Numbered from the stretch's first letter, positions 40,515 through 48,840 are shown. The stretch is DNA of 64,000 bases from Sinorhizobium alkalisoli (GCF_008932245.1 NZ_CP034909.1:1798001-1862000), one strand, 5' to 3'. Notes: generated by a model from the letters alone, not told the origin. Translations and numbers: made by a program.

Positions 40515-40904
40515 TCACCACAAGCGGGTAACGGCAGGAAGTGTGTCGAAAACCACGTCCGCTGAAATCAACGGCATCCCCAAGTCGATCGCACTCACCG
40601 CCAGCAGTCGGTCGAACGGGTCGCGATGCTCCCACGCAAGCGTCGCCCCTTTCAAACAAATCTCCGGCGCCAGGGCGGTAACTCTGCCGCCCTGCTCTTC
40701 CAGCAGGCTCGGCAGATCAGTGACGAACGATGCCATCTCCGGCCATTTGCCGATACGAACCTTCTGCCCGATCTCGAAAAAGCTGATGGGGCTGACGAAA
40801 ACGCTGTCGGCCGCCGTGATGAGAGCGGTTGCCTTGGCAGATAAACGCGAATCGCCGGTCAGCGACCATGCCCATGCATGGGTGTCGAGAAGGATAGCCG
40901 TCAC
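40515..40904 (-). CDS. PIN-domain ribonuclease, VapC-type toxin
   Basis: A 129-residue PIN-domain protein. Acidic active-site residues are recognisable: Asp7 in LLDTHAWAW, Glu44 in ISFFEIGQKV, Asp near 95 in EHRDPFDRLL and Asp near 115 in PLISADVVFD. Such toxins cleave RNA and are held inactive by the cognate antitoxin. The GTG at 40904 overlaps the stop of the antitoxin (GTGA) and has GGAAGG upstream, so it is preferred over the open extension to 40919. Coupling and domain identity both support a toxin-antitoxin pair. Confidence 0.88.
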   Translation of the reverse strand: MTAILLDTHAWAWSLTGDSRLSAKATALITAADSVFVSPISFFEIGQKVRIGKWPEMASFVTDLPSLLEEQGGRVTALAPEICLKGATLAWEHRDPFDRLLAVSAIDLGMPLISADVVFDTLPAVTRLW

Positions 40905-41134
40905 GCTTTGCCTTCCCAAAGCGCCAGATCATCCTCACTCATAGGCTCGAAGAAATCCGGCCCGTCTCCTGTAACCTTGCCTTCCAGCAATCCGATAGTG
41001 AACTTGTTCTGCGGGATCGCAACGATCCGGGCTACAGGGATCTTGCCCTTGGCGATGATAACTTCTTCGCCTGCCTTCGCCGCCTCGATAAGCTTGGACA
41101 GGTTCGTTTTGGCGTTGTGGATCGTAACCTGCAT
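40901..41134 (-). CDS. VapB/Phd-family antitoxin
   Basis: A 77-residue protein of the Phd/YefM type: MQVTIHNAKTNLSKLIEAAK is the usual N-terminal DNA-binding core, and GEEVIIAKGKIPVARIV completes it. The C-terminal acidic tail (GPDFFEPMSEDDLALWEGKA) should bind and block the PIN toxin encoded immediately downstream, whose start overlaps its stop. The pair is likely self-repressing, though no operator is obvious in the 175-bp upstream gap. Confidence 0.88.
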   Translation of the reverse strand: MQVTIHNAKTNLSKLIEAAKAGEEVIIAKGKIPVARIVAIPQNKFTIGLLEGKVTGDGPDFFEPMSEDDLALWEGKA

Positions 41135-41309
41135 CGGAACCTCGATTAGCTAACTTGGCTACACTTAGTGTTTTTCTTTCTGAAAATCCAGCCTCACGGT
41201 TGGCGCTCAGCATTTGCCACCGTTAAATTGAGGGCGCCTTGTTTATGTAAGGACGCACACAGCCCGCCTCGTCCAATCGAGAAGTCAAAGGAGCAGACCC
41301 ATACCCCCG

Positions 41310-41708
41310 ATGCCCGCCAGAATTCTCCACATCTCGATCGCGCGCGACTGGCGGGAGGTTTATGCCTTCATGGCAGACCATGAGAAAATGCCACTTTGGG
41401 CGTCCGGCCTCTCTTCCGGGCTGACCCGCGACGGCGAGGATTGGATCGCGCCTGGGCCGCTCGGCAATGCCCGCGTGCGCTTCGTCACCCGGAATGATTA
41501 CGGGGTCGTCGATCACCTCGTCACCCTCGAAGACGGCCGGCAGGTGCACAACGCGCTGCGTGTCGTCCCGAACGGCGACGGCGCCGAGGTGATGTTCACG
41601 CTGCTCAGGCAACCGGGGATGAGCGAAGCGCAATTCGCAGATGACGCGGCCTGGGTGGAAAAAGACCTCGCCAGGCTTAAATCCATCCTCGAATCCGGCA
41701 AGGACTGA
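41310..41708 (+). CDS. SRPBCC-family protein
   Basis: A 132-residue small protein with a predicted SRPBCC (START-like) fold: ILHISIARDWREVYAFMADH at the start and VMFTLLRQPGMSEAQFADDA then a long C-terminal helix (WVEKDLARLKSILES). Such proteins bind small hydrophobic ligands; the biochemical role here is unknown. It is 19 nt upstream of a VOC-family gene with which it probably forms an operon. Confidence 0.75.
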   Translation: MPARILHISIARDWREVYAFMADHEKMPLWASGLSSGLTRDGEDWIAPGPLGNARVRFVTRNDYGVVDHLVTLEDGRQVHNALRVVPNGDGAEVMFTLLRQPGMSEAQFADDAAWVEKDLARLKSILESGKD

Positions 41709-41727
41709 TTGGAAGGACGGGAACGAC

Positions 41728-42081
41728 ATGAGCCGCAAGGAAAACGACCGCCGCATCGACTATATCGAGTTCAACGTCGCGGATATCGCCGCGAGCAAGG
41801 CCTTCTACGGCAGCGCCTTCGGCTGGACCTTCACGGATTACGGGCCGGACTATTGCGAATTTGCCGATGGCCGCCTGACCGGCGGCTTCACCACGCTCGG
41901 ACCGGTCCGAAGCGGCGGACCGCTCGTCATCATCTATGCCGACAGGATCGAGGACACGCAGGCCCGTGTCGAGGCGGTCGGCGGCAAGATCGTCAAGCCG
42001 ATCTACACCTTCCCCGGTGGCCGGCGGTTCCACTTTGCCGATCCGGACGGATACGAATTGGCGGTCTGGTCGGAGCAATAG
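41728..42081 (+). CDS. VOC-family (glyoxalase/bleomycin-resistance fold) protein
   Basis: A 117-residue protein of one vicinal-oxygen-chelate unit pair: DYIEFNVADIAASKAFYGSAFGWTF at the start and YTFPGGRRFHFADPDGYELAVW at the end, where E of the last motif is a usual metal ligand. VOC proteins include lyases, dioxygenases and resistance proteins, so the exact activity cannot be stated. The ATG at 41728 has GGACGGGAACG upstream. It follows the SRPBCC gene in one operon. Confidence 0.85.
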   Translation: MSRKENDRRIDYIEFNVADIAASKAFYGSAFGWTFTDYGPDYCEFADGRLTGGFTTLGPVRSGGPLVIIYADRIEDTQARVEAVGGKIVKPIYTFPGGRRFHFADPDGYELAVWSEQ

Positions 42082-42125
42082 AGCATTTTTGCGGTCAACT
42101 GGTTCCACCTGACTGCAAATGCTCT
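42080..42125. repeat. hairpin at the end of the SRPBCC-VOC operon
   Basis: AGAGCATTTTTGC and GCAAATGCTCT form an imperfect stem of about 11 bp, overlapping the VOC stop codon by one base. It may end the + strand operon and is directly followed by a RIME-type copy. Confidence 0.5.
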
Positions 42126-42127
42126 CC

Positions 42128-42478
42128 AGCGCCGCGCGTCGTTTCAGGCTGTAGCCCTTTGAATTGCTGCATGTCTTATACCAAGTCTCGATGATAGGAA
42201 CCGATAGGACCGGCTCGATCGGGCTGTCTGGCTAGGAGAGGCCCGCAGGACGATGCTATCGCATCGTTCAAGGGTCTCGACGACGCCAGACAGCCCGAGA
42301 AGCCGGCCGGAGGTGGCCTATGGCTGATCGTGGGCGTCGTTGCGATGCTTGACCGATGCGACAGCATCGCTCCGCGCACCGCGCCTAGCCCACAATCAGC
42401 CATAGGCCATCCTATCGGTTCCTATCATCGAGGCTTGGTATTAGTCCCTAAATCGAGGTGGAGTTAAGGAGACATGCA
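42128..42478. repeat. RIME-type mosaic repeat interrupted by a MITE-like element
   Basis: The two flanks, 42128-42178 (right module in reverse, then TTGAATTGCTGCATGTCTTA) and 42441-42478 (TTAGTCCCTAAATCG...GGAGACATGC), join into one RIME copy like that at 30457-30557 once the 262-bp insert at 42179-42440 is removed. A TTA is present on both sides, consistent with a 3-bp target duplication. Confidence 0.75.
42179..42440. mobile_element. MITE-like 262-bp element with 31-bp terminal inverted repeats
   Basis: The ends at 42179-42209 and 42410-42440 are inverted repeats of 31 bp with a single mismatch, beginning TACCAAG. Flanks show a direct TTA on each side. Inside are two long hairpins: GGGCTGTCTGGC (42221-42232) with GCCAGACAGCCC (42285-42296), and GGCCTATGGCTGAT (42315-42328) with ATCAGCCATAGGCC (42395-42408). 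There is no coding capacity. These features fit a non-autonomous element mobilised by a transposase encoded elsewhere. Confidence 0.75.
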
Positions 42479-42488
42479 GTAGTTCCGC

Positions 42489-42575
42489 CTATTCGCCGAA
42501 GCGAATGAACAACGCCCCAACGAGACCGAAGACGACGATGCATTGCAGGATGTACATCGGCCATTCCTGTGACAT
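42489..42575 (-). CDS. 28-residue single-span membrane miniprotein (candidate)
   Basis: ATG at 42575 starts a 28-residue peptide, MSQEWPMYILQCIVVFGLVG then ALFIRFGE, which is one transmembrane helix with polar ends. GGGAGGG stands about 6 nt upstream, a strong ribosome binding site. It lies about 200 nt downstream of fixP on the same strand, beyond a terminator at 42661-42692. Small single-helix subunits are known in respiratory oxidases, including cbb3 (CcoM), so a role with FixNOQP is a possibility, not a demonstrated fact. It is not similar to a family I recognise. Confidence 0.5.
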   Translation of the reverse strand: MSQEWPMYILQCIVVFGLVGALFIRFGE

Positions 42576-42660
42576 CTGGTGCCCTCCCGTCGAGTACCAC
42601 CGCTGCCGCGCCCTGAAGGGCATGGGCAAGTCTAACATTTCCCGGCCGATTTCGGCACGG

Positions 42661-42692
42661 AAAAGCCGCGCGCCCGGTCAAGGACGCGCGGC
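42661..42692 (-). terminator. intrinsic terminator downstream of fixP
   Basis: On the minus strand GCCGCGCG (42692-42685) and CGCGCGGC (42672-42665) form an 8-bp stem with a 12-nt loop, followed by TTTT (42664-42661). It lies 84 nt after the fixP stop and probably ends the fixNOQP transcript. Confidence 0.7.
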
Positions 42693-42775
42693 AGGAGCGG
42701 GCAAGAAAAGTGTGAGCGGTTTTCCGCGCCGCCCCGTTCGCACAAATCGACGGCGTGCTTCGACCGGCTCGCGTT

Positions 42776-43639
42776 CTACTCGCCGCCACCCAGCGAGTGG
42801 ACGAAGACCGCGAGCTGCTTGACGGTGGTGTCGCCGATGCGCGGCAGCCAGGCGGGCATGACACCGTGTCTCGGTGCCTTCATCTGGTCGATGATCGCCT
42901 GCTCGCCGCTTCCCTTCAGCCAGATCGCGTCCGCGAGGTTGGGTGCCCCGAATTCGCGGCTGCCGGTGGCGTCCGCCCCATGGCACGAGGCGCAATTATC
43001 CGCGAAGAGCTGCTTTCCGGGCTCCACCAGAGCTGCGTCCGACGGCGTGGCGGTGAGGCTCACCACATAGGCGGCGGTCTGGCGCAGTTCATCCTGCGTC
43101 AGCATGTCGGAGAAGGACGGCATCTCCGACATGCGCGTCTCGTCGTCGCCGGCATGGCGGACACCGTGGGCGATCGTCTGATAGAGCGCCTCAGGGCCGC
43201 CGCCCCAGAGCCAGTCGTCGTCGTTCAGGTTCGGGAAGCCCTCGGCACCGGCTGCGCCTGACCCATGGCACTGAGCACAGTTCACCTTGAAGGCCGAAGC
43301 GCCGGCCGCAACCGCGAATTGCCGCAGCTGCGGATCGGCGATGATCTCCTCGACCGTGCTTGACGCGATGCGCTCGACGTTGCCGGCCTGGGCCGCCTTG
43401 GCATCGGCGAGTTCGGTGCTGACCTCCGCGCGGCTGGAGTAACCGAGCACCCCCTTGGTCGCTTCGGTCAACAACGGCCAGGAGGGATAGGCGATCGCGT
43501 AGCCGATGCCCCAGAGAATGGTCGCATAAAAGGTGTAGACCCACCAGCGCGGCATCGGATTGTTGAGTTCGCGGATGCCGTCCCACTCGTGACCGGTGGT
43601 TTCGACGCCGCTGATCTCGTCGATGTGTTTGTCCGCCAT
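42776..43639 (-). CDS. fixP: cbb3 cytochrome oxidase dihaem subunit FixP (CcoP)
   Basis: A 287-residue membrane-anchored dihaem cytochrome c, part of the high-affinity cbb3 oxidase. One helix at residues 32-56 (WWVYTFYATILWGIGYAIAY) anchors it. The two haem c sites are CAQCH at residues 121-125 and CASCH at 216-220, with Met ligands in EMPSFSDM and VMPAWL. It accepts electrons from the bc1 complex and passes them to FixO/FixN. The stop of fixQ is 3 nt upstream. It is the last subunit of the operon. Confidence 0.97.
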   Translation of the reverse strand: MADKHIDEISGVETTGHEWDGIRELNNPMPRWWVYTFYATILWGIGYAIAYPSWPLLTEATKGVLGYSSRAEVSTELADAKAAQAGNVERIASSTVEEIIADPQLRQFAVAAGASAFKVNCAQCHGSGAAGAEGFPNLNDDDWLWGGGPEALYQTIAHGVRHAGDDETRMSEMPSFSDMLTQDELRQTAAYVVSLTATPSDAALVEPGKQLFADNCASCHGADATGSREFGAPNLADAIWLKGSGEQAIIDQMKAPRHGVMPAWLPRIGDTTVKQLAVFVHSLGGGE

Positions 43640-43642
43640 GGA

Positions 43643-43795
43643 TCAGTCCTCCTTCAGCGGGATGGAAGCGGCCTGTTGGGCGGCCTTCTTGGCGCCCGGC
43701 CGGAAAACGAAAAGGACGACGCCGAGGAAGAAGACCGTCATGGCGAGCAGTCCCCAGCTGTCTGCGAAATGGCGCATGGCCGTGTAGGTTTCCAT
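43643..43795 (-). CDS. fixQ: cbb3 oxidase small subunit FixQ (CcoQ)
   Basis: A 50-residue single-helix protein (METYTAMRHFADSWGLLAMT then VFFLGVVLFVFRPG). It has the typical FixQ/CcoQ size and the RPGAKK segment after the helix. It helps to stabilise the cbb3 complex. The ATG at 43795 has AAGGAGG upstream; the longer open frame to 43834 overlaps fixO and is not used. fixP starts 3 nt after its stop. Confidence 0.95.
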   Translation of the reverse strand: METYTAMRHFADSWGLLAMTVFFLGVVLFVFRPGAKKAAQQAASIPLKED

Positions 43796-43808
43796 GGGAG
43801 CCTCCTTC

Positions 43809-44540
43809 TCAGCGATAGCCAGTGGTGTCGTCATAGGTGGAGAAGTCGACGAGCGTGCCGAGCATCTGCAGATAGGCGACGAGCGCGTCCATCTCCGTCA
43901 GCTTTTGCGGATCGCCGTCGAAATCGCCGAGCTTGGCCTTGGGGTAGCGCGCCTCGATCCCGGAGGTATCGGCATTGGGGTCGGCCTGTGCCTGGAGATC
44001 GCTAAGCGCCTCGTCGACCATCTCGTCCGTATAGGGAACGCCGACCGCCTTGTTGGCCTTCAGACTCATGGCGACATTCTTCGCTTCGAGCGGCGTCTCC
44101 TTGAGGAAGGCGTAGCTCGGCATCACCGACTCCGGCACGACGGAGCGCGGCTCGATCATGTGCTGGACGTGCCATTCGTTCGAGTAGCGATCGCCGACTC
44201 GGGCGAGGTCGGGCCCCGTCCGCTTCGAACCCCACTGGAACGGATGGTCGTACATGGACTCGGCCGCAAGCGAATAGTGCCCGTAGCGCTCCACCTCGTC
44301 GCGGAACGGCCGGATCATCTGGCTGTGGCAGACATAGCAGCCCTCGCGGACGTAGATGTTGCGCCCGGCGAGCTCCAGCGGCGAATAGGGCCGCATGCCT
44401 TCCACCTTCTCGATCGTGTTCTCGAGATAGAAGAGCGGTGCGATTTCCACGATGCCGCCGACGGAGACAACGAGCAGCGAACCGACGAGCAGCAGCGTGG
44501 CATTGCGTTCGAGGATGGCGTGTTTATCGAGAATGGACAT
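43809..44540 (-). CDS. fixO: cbb3 oxidase monohaem subunit FixO (CcoO)
   Basis: A 243-residue membrane-anchored cytochrome c subunit. The helix [20 protein letters not shown] lies at residues 13-32, and the haem site is CYVCH at 68-72 in [19 protein letters not shown]. The family motif [19 protein letters not shown] follows, with the Met ligand near VMPSYAFL. It hands electrons from FixP to the FixN binuclear centre. It starts 11 nt downstream of the fixN stop. Confidence 0.97.
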   Translation of the reverse strand: MSILDKHAILERNATLLLVGSLLVVSVGGIVEIAPLFYLENTIEKVEGMRPYSPLELAGRNIYVREGCYVCHSQMIRPFRDEVERYGHYSLAAESMYDHPFQWGSKRTGPDLARVGDRYSNEWHVQHMIEPRSVVPESVMPSYAFLKETPLEAKNVAMSLKANKAVGVPYTDEMVDEALSDLQAQADPNADTSGIEARYPKAKLGDFDGDPQKLTEMDALVAYLQMLGTLVDFSTYDDTTGYR

Positions 44541-44551
44541 GGTCTGCCCTC

Positions 44552-46174
44552 CTATTCCGCAAGCTGCGCAACCGGCGCCGCGCCGAGGATCGGTTCTTCC
44601 TCACGCACGCGTCCGAGGATTGTCATCGTGATGTTGAAGGCCATGATCAGAGCGCCGGCGAGGAAGAGGGCGCCGCCGACGGCACGCATCACATAGTAGG
44701 GGAACATCGCCGCCACCGTTTCCGCGAAGGAATAGACGAGGAAGCCCTGGTCGTCGTACTCGCGCCACATCAGGCCCTGCTGGATGCCGGCGACCCACAT
44801 GACGGCGGCGTAGACGACGATGCCGAGGGTGGCGAGCCAGAAGTGCCAGTTGATCATGCGCACGCTGTAGAGCCGTTCGCGGTTCCAGAGCTTCGGCACG
44901 AGATAGTAGATGGCGCCGAAAGTGATCAGGCCGTTCCAGCCGAGCGCACCCGAATGCACGTGGCCTATGGTCCAGTCGGTATAATGGCTGAGCGAGTTGA
45001 CCGTCTTGATCGACATCATCGGCCCTTCGAAGGTCGCCATGCCGTAAAAGGCCACGGCCATGACCATCATGCGCACGATCGGATCGGTGCGGACCTTGTC
45101 CCAGGCGCCCGAGAGCGTCATCAGGCCGTTGATCATGCCGCCCCAGGAGGGCATCCAGAGCATGACGGAGAAGACCATGCCGAGCGTCTGCGCCCAATCC
45201 GGCAGGGCCGTGTAATGCAGGTGATGGGGTCCTGCCCAGATATACATGAAGATCAGCGCCCAAAAGTGGATGATCGACAGCCGGTAGGAATAGACGGGAC
45301 GGTTCACCTGCTTCGGAATGAAGTAGTACATCATCGCCAGGAAGCCGGCGGTCAGGAAGAAGCCGACGGCATTGTGCCCGTACCACCATTGCGTCAGCGC
45401 ATCCTGCACGCCCGAAAAGGCCGAATAGCTCTTGGAGCCGAGGAATGAGACCGGCACCGCCAGATTGTTGACGATATGCAGCATGGCGATGGTGACGATG
45501 AAGGACAGGTAGAACCAGTTCGCCACATAGATATGCGGTTCCTTGCGCTTCAGGATCGTGCCGAGGAAGACGGCGAGATAGGCAACCCAGACGACCGTCA
45601 GCCAGAGGTCCACGTACCACTCCGGCTCTGCATATTCCCGGCTCTGGGTAATGCCGAGCAGGTAACCGGTGGCGGCCATGACGATGAAAAGCTGGTAGCC
45701 CCAGAAGACGAACCAGGCGAGATCGCCGCCGAAGAGGCGCGCGCGGCTCGTGCGCTGCACCACATAGAAGGACGTGGCGATCAGCGCATTGCCGCCGAAG
45801 GCGAAGATGACGGCGGAGGTGTGGAGCGGCCGCATGCGCCCGAAATTGAACCAAGGTTCGATGTTGAGATCGGGAAAGGCGAGCTGCAGCGCCACGAGCA
45901 CGCCGACGAGGAAGCCGACCACCCCCCAGGCCATCGTGGCGATCACGCCGTATTTTACGACCTCGTCGAAATATTCCGATTGTGGCGCCGGCGCCCGGCC
46001 TGCTAACGCCGGCCGGAACTCCATGCGGCGCATGAGCACGATCGCGCCGCCAATGAGCACGAAGAACAGAACCCACATATGCGCCCCGAATGGGCGGTCC
46101 TGGGCGAAGCCAGCCCCGATCAGCGCCAGGAAGGCGCCCACCGCGAGCAAGAGCATCTCGAGTGTGTATTTCAT
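44552..46174 (-). CDS. fixN: cbb3 oxidase catalytic subunit FixN (CcoN)
   Basis: A 540-residue haem-copper oxidase subunit with about 14 helices. Haem and copper ligands are in [53 protein letters not shown] and the C-terminal [15 protein letters not shown]. It reduces O2 to water with high affinity, allowing respiration at very low oxygen. The ATG at 46174 (MKYTLEML) has GGGGACC upstream; the open frame to 46219 has no better start. A perfect anaerobox at 46273-46286 is 99 nt upstream. Confidence 0.97.
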   Translation of the reverse strand: MKYTLEMLLLAVGAFLALIGAGFAQDRPFGAHMWVLFFVLIGGAIVLMRRMEFRPALAGRAPAPQSEYFDEVVKYGVIATMAWGVVGFLVGVLVALQLAFPDLNIEPWFNFGRMRPLHTSAVIFAFGGNALIATSFYVVQRTSRARLFGGDLAWFVFWGYQLFIVMAATGYLLGITQSREYAEPEWYVDLWLTVVWVAYLAVFLGTILKRKEPHIYVANWFYLSFIVTIAMLHIVNNLAVPVSFLGSKSYSAFSGVQDALTQWWYGHNAVGFFLTAGFLAMMYYFIPKQVNRPVYSYRLSIIHFWALIFMYIWAGPHHLHYTALPDWAQTLGMVFSVMLWMPSWGGMINGLMTLSGAWDKVRTDPIVRMMVMAVAFYGMATFEGPMMSIKTVNSLSHYTDWTIGHVHSGALGWNGLITFGAIYYLVPKLWNRERLYSVRMINWHFWLATLGIVVYAAVMWVAGIQQGLMWREYDDQGFLVYSFAETVAAMFPYYVMRAVGGALFLAGALIMAFNITMTILGRVREEEPILGAAPVAQLAE

Positions 46175-46272
46175 GGTTGGGTCCCCAACTTTTCTCAGCT
46201 TGCCGGCGCTCGCGCGCAATTCCGGCGCGATCCAGCTAGTCTGAGAATTGTCAGAGTCACCCCTTTGCCGCC

Positions 46273-46286
46273 TTGATTCAGATCAA
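46273..46286. promoter_or_regulatory. anaerobox (FnrN/FixK site) between fixN and the hemerythrin gene
   Basis: TTGAT-TCAG-ATCAA is a perfect, symmetrical anaerobox. It is 99 nt upstream of fixN (minus) and 81 nt upstream of the hemerythrin-like gene (plus). It should drive fixNOQP; because it is symmetrical it might also serve the divergent gene. Confidence 0.9.
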
Positions 46287-46366
46287 GGTTGGGCCCGGCG
46301 CCATGTCGCATCCTCGTCGGCAAAGGAGGACCGTCCTTGAGGAGATACTGGAAAGGACCGGAGCGC

Positions 46367-46876
46367 ATGATAGCAGGAATCAATTGGCCGCCGCCGTTGG
46401 AAGGCGCGCGCGCCGCGGCCAACGAGGCATATGCCGAGCCGCTCGCCTGGCTCGCAAGCGCCCACAAGGAGCAGCTGGCGCTCTGCGACAGCATGGAGGC
46501 GATCGCCGACAGCCTCCCGGGTGAAATCGATCGCGAGATTTGCGCCTATGCGGCCAGGATGCTGGCGCCGATGCTGCGCCACTTTCACGCCGGCGAGGAG
46601 CGCATCGTCTTTGATTGGGTCGAGCAGCGCTTCGGCGACGATCCATCGGCGCGCGCATCGCTAGAGCGGCTGAAATTCGAGCACTGCGAGGACGAGTGCT
46701 TTGCCGAAGAGTTGACGGAGATGCTGGATCGGCTCGGCACGGCAGACCACACCGTCAACCCAGAGACGGCCGGCTACATGCTGCGCGGCTTCTTCACCGG
46801 CTTGCGCCGCCACGTCAGCTTCGAACAGGAATGCCTGCGTGGCATTGTCGCCCGGCAGGCGCATGAACCGAACTGA
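46367..46876 (+). CDS. hemerythrin-like (HHE) cation-binding protein
   Basis: A 169-residue helical protein with a hemerythrin/HHE-type arrangement: His and Glu in ASAHKEQLALCDSMEA, MLRHFHAGEERIVFDWVEQRF, and LRRHVSFEQECLRGIVARQA. Such proteins bind a di-iron centre and can sense or scavenge O2 or NO. The ATG at 46367 has GGAG upstream; the larger frame from 46289 overlaps the anaerobox area and lacks a ribosome binding site. It is divergent from fixN and is possibly co-induced at low oxygen. Confidence 0.82.
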   Translation: MIAGINWPPPLEGARAAANEAYAEPLAWLASAHKEQLALCDSMEAIADSLPGEIDREICAYAARMLAPMLRHFHAGEERIVFDWVEQRFGDDPSARASLERLKFEHCEDECFAEELTEMLDRLGTADHTVNPETAGYMLRGFFTGLRRHVSFEQECLRGIVARQAHEPN

Positions 46877-46925
46877 TGGCACTGGCCGGATGGGGCGTTG
46901 ACGCCTCGGCCTACAGGTTCCCGGT

Positions 46926-47636
46926 TCAAGCCGCGATCGCCCGCCGCCGGTCGGCCTGTTCCTGAATGACGAGAATGGCGCCGATTACCCTGCCTTTGCT
47001 CGACAGGCAGGGCGTCATCCGACAGCGGACCGGAACGGTGCTTCCGCCCACGCACTTGGCGAAGGAATAGTCGACGATTTCCCCGGCGAAGCAGCGGTCG
47101 AGACGGGATTTGACGCGCTCTTCGAACCGTTGGAGGCCGATGAATTCGACGACGTGGCGGCCGATGAGATCGATCGGCTTGCTTCCGAGATGGCTGGCAT
47201 TGGCGCGGTTTGCGTAAAGATAGCGGTAGTCGGGCGTGATGACGGCGATCCGGTCGGGGAAGGAATCGAGGATCGCCTCGTTGAGCAAACCTTCGTCGGC
47301 ACGCCCTCTTTTCGGCAGCTTCGGGACGCGTTCGAGCTCGAGCCCCGCGACGTCGTCCGCACCGGTCGCTGCGAAATAACGGTCGATCAGGGAGCGAAGC
47401 AATTGCGAATGGCGCAGCACGCAAGTGAGATCGTCCGCCTCGGCGCGCAGCATGTCCAGGAGAAACTGGAATTGAAGGCGTGCATCCTCGACGCTGGCCG
47501 CTTTCCGGTCATAGACCGCCCTCAGGATAGGATCGAGTTCACGGTCCAGAATGCCAATCAGATGTTCGTCTGCCACCTTTACGGCATATTGCATCTGCGA
47601 ATACTTGAACCAGAACAGTTCAACCAGTTCCTTCAA
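46926..47636 (-). CDS. PAS-domain protein
   Basis: A 236-residue soluble protein. The N-terminal half is helical (LKELVELFWFKYSQMQYAVK at the start). A PAS domain follows at about residues 120-230 (AILDSFPDRIAVITPDYRYL, then ANRANASHLGSKPIDLIGRHV and CRMTPCLSSKGRVIGAILVI). There is no attached kinase, cyclase or HTH domain, so it may act as a partner-binding sensor. The start is uncertain: the TTG at 47636 is taken, because the open extension to 47672 lacks a good site. It is next to the hemerythrin gene (convergent). Confidence 0.7.
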   Translation of the reverse strand: MKELVELFWFKYSQMQYAVKVADEHLIGILDRELDPILRAVYDRKAASVEDARLQFQFLLDMLRAEADDLTCVLRHSQLLRSLIDRYFAATGADDVAGLELERVPKLPKRGRADEGLLNEAILDSFPDRIAVITPDYRYLYANRANASHLGSKPIDLIGRHVVEFIGLQRFEERVKSRLDRCFAGEIVDYSFAKCVGGSTVPVRCRMTPCLSSKGRVIGAILVIQEQADRRRAIAA

Positions 47637-47905
47637 TTTTAAACCCCGTCTCCAGCCGACACGCCGAGCCAACCGGCGTTCCGCAGCCGATCGCCCAGTT
47701 TTGCGGATTGCCCCTCATTCAACACGCGTCCGCGCATGCTCCCCAAAACACAACAATAGGTTTATACCCAGTGCGCGCGGGCGTTCAACAGAAAGAAAGT
47801 GAACTCGACGAACCTGCAACGTTTCCGGAAGCGGCCGTCGAGCAAAAAAGAGCATCGGCCCGCCAATCGGAGGCGACTTCGGAACACGTCCGTGCTTTTT
47901 CTGTT

Positions 47906-48829
47906 TTACAGGCTGCGCTTGATGTGCCAGCGGTCGTGGTACCAGAGCCATTGGCCCGGATATTCACGAACCCAGCTCTCGACCTTGTCGTTCAGCATCT
48001 GCGCGGTTGCCGTGACGTCGACACTGCCGTCCGCCCGGCGCGGGATTTCGACCGCCGGCTCCAGTTCCAGCCGGAAACGGCCATCCGGCAAACGGATGCA
48101 GCGGGCCGGATAGACTTCGCAATTGAACTGCCGGACGAGTTTGGCGAGCAGCGGATTGGTCTGCACGTCGCGGCCGAAGAACTTCGTCTTCAGCCCCTTG
48201 CGGAACTTCTGGTCGACAAGGACGCCGACGCCGCCGCCGCGTTCGAGCTGACGGGCGAGCGCAAAGGAGGAGCCCGCATGGGACGGCACGAGATTGCCCA
48301 TGCGGGCCTTGCGGAACTCGAACACCTTTTCGGCGAGATAGGGATTGTTCGGCGGCCGGAAGAGAACCGTCACCTCAAGCCCGAAGGCGGAACCCGCGAC
48401 CGGCAGCATTTCGAAATTGCCGCTATGCGCCGTGAAAACGATGAAGGGTCGCGGATTGTCGCGCAGTTCCATGAAGAGCGGAATGCCGGAGACCTCCACC
48501 CTGCCCGGCTCGGCGCGTGCCGGATCGAAATCGAAAAGGCGATCGAGGAAGACATATTCGGCTGCGAGCCGCCCCATATTGCCCCAGCTTTCGAGCGCGA
48601 TCGTCTCGATCTCCGCCTCGCTCTTCTCCGGGAAGGCATTGCGCAGATTGGTGAGCGTCAACCTGTGGCGGCGGGTTTTCGGCCCGATCCAGCGCGCGAC
48701 GCGATCCATGAAATCGATCGCCGCATCCGGCGGCAGAAGCTTCAGCACCGACAGAAGCAGAAGCACGAACTGGGCAATCGCCCATTGCCTGAAGCGATCG
48801 GCGGCAAGCACCAGCCGTGTGATCAGCAT
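47906..48829 (-). CDS. lpxXL: very-long-chain fatty acid lipid A acyltransferase LpxXL
   Basis: A 307-residue HtrB/LpxL-type acyltransferase that attaches the 27-hydroxyoctacosanoate chain, carried by AcpXL, to lipid A at the inner membrane. It has an N-terminal membrane helix (WAIAQFVLLLLSVLKLL), the HAx4-like site FTAHSGNFEM and RPPNNPY, GVLVDQKFRKG, and C-terminal WLWYHDRWHIKRSL. Start: ATG at 48829 (MLITRL); a GTG two codons upstream at 48835 is an alternative. It lies at the end of the acpXL cluster, immediately after the alcohol dehydrogenase gene. Confidence 0.92.
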   Translation of the reverse strand: MLITRLVLAADRFRQWAIAQFVLLLLSVLKLLPPDAAIDFMDRVARWIGPKTRRHRLTLTNLRNAFPEKSEAEIETIALESWGNMGRLAAEYVFLDRLFDFDPARAEPGRVEVSGIPLFMELRDNPRPFIVFTAHSGNFEMLPVAGSAFGLEVTVLFRPPNNPYLAEKVFEFRKARMGNLVPSHAGSSFALARQLERGGGVGVLVDQKFRKGLKTKFFGRDVQTNPLLAKLVRQFNCEVYPARCIRLPDGRFRLELEPAVEIPRRADGSVDVTATAQMLNDKVESWVREYPGQWLWYHDRWHIKRSL

Positions 48830-48840
48830 GCGCACCGGCT

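Noticed and set aside
40447..40659. A 70-codon minus strand frame overlapping the repeat at 40386-40484
   Set aside because: It reads through the VapC-type gene in another frame and ends inside the repeat; it has no ribosome binding site or domain.
42179..42440. Structured non-coding RNA gene
   Set aside because: The two hairpins lie within 31-bp terminal inverted repeats flanked by TTA duplications, so a mobile element explains the structure better; transcription cannot be excluded.
42128..42478. CRISPR array in the repeat-rich region
   Set aside because: The repeats are inverted, not regularly spaced direct repeats, and there are no cas genes in the window.
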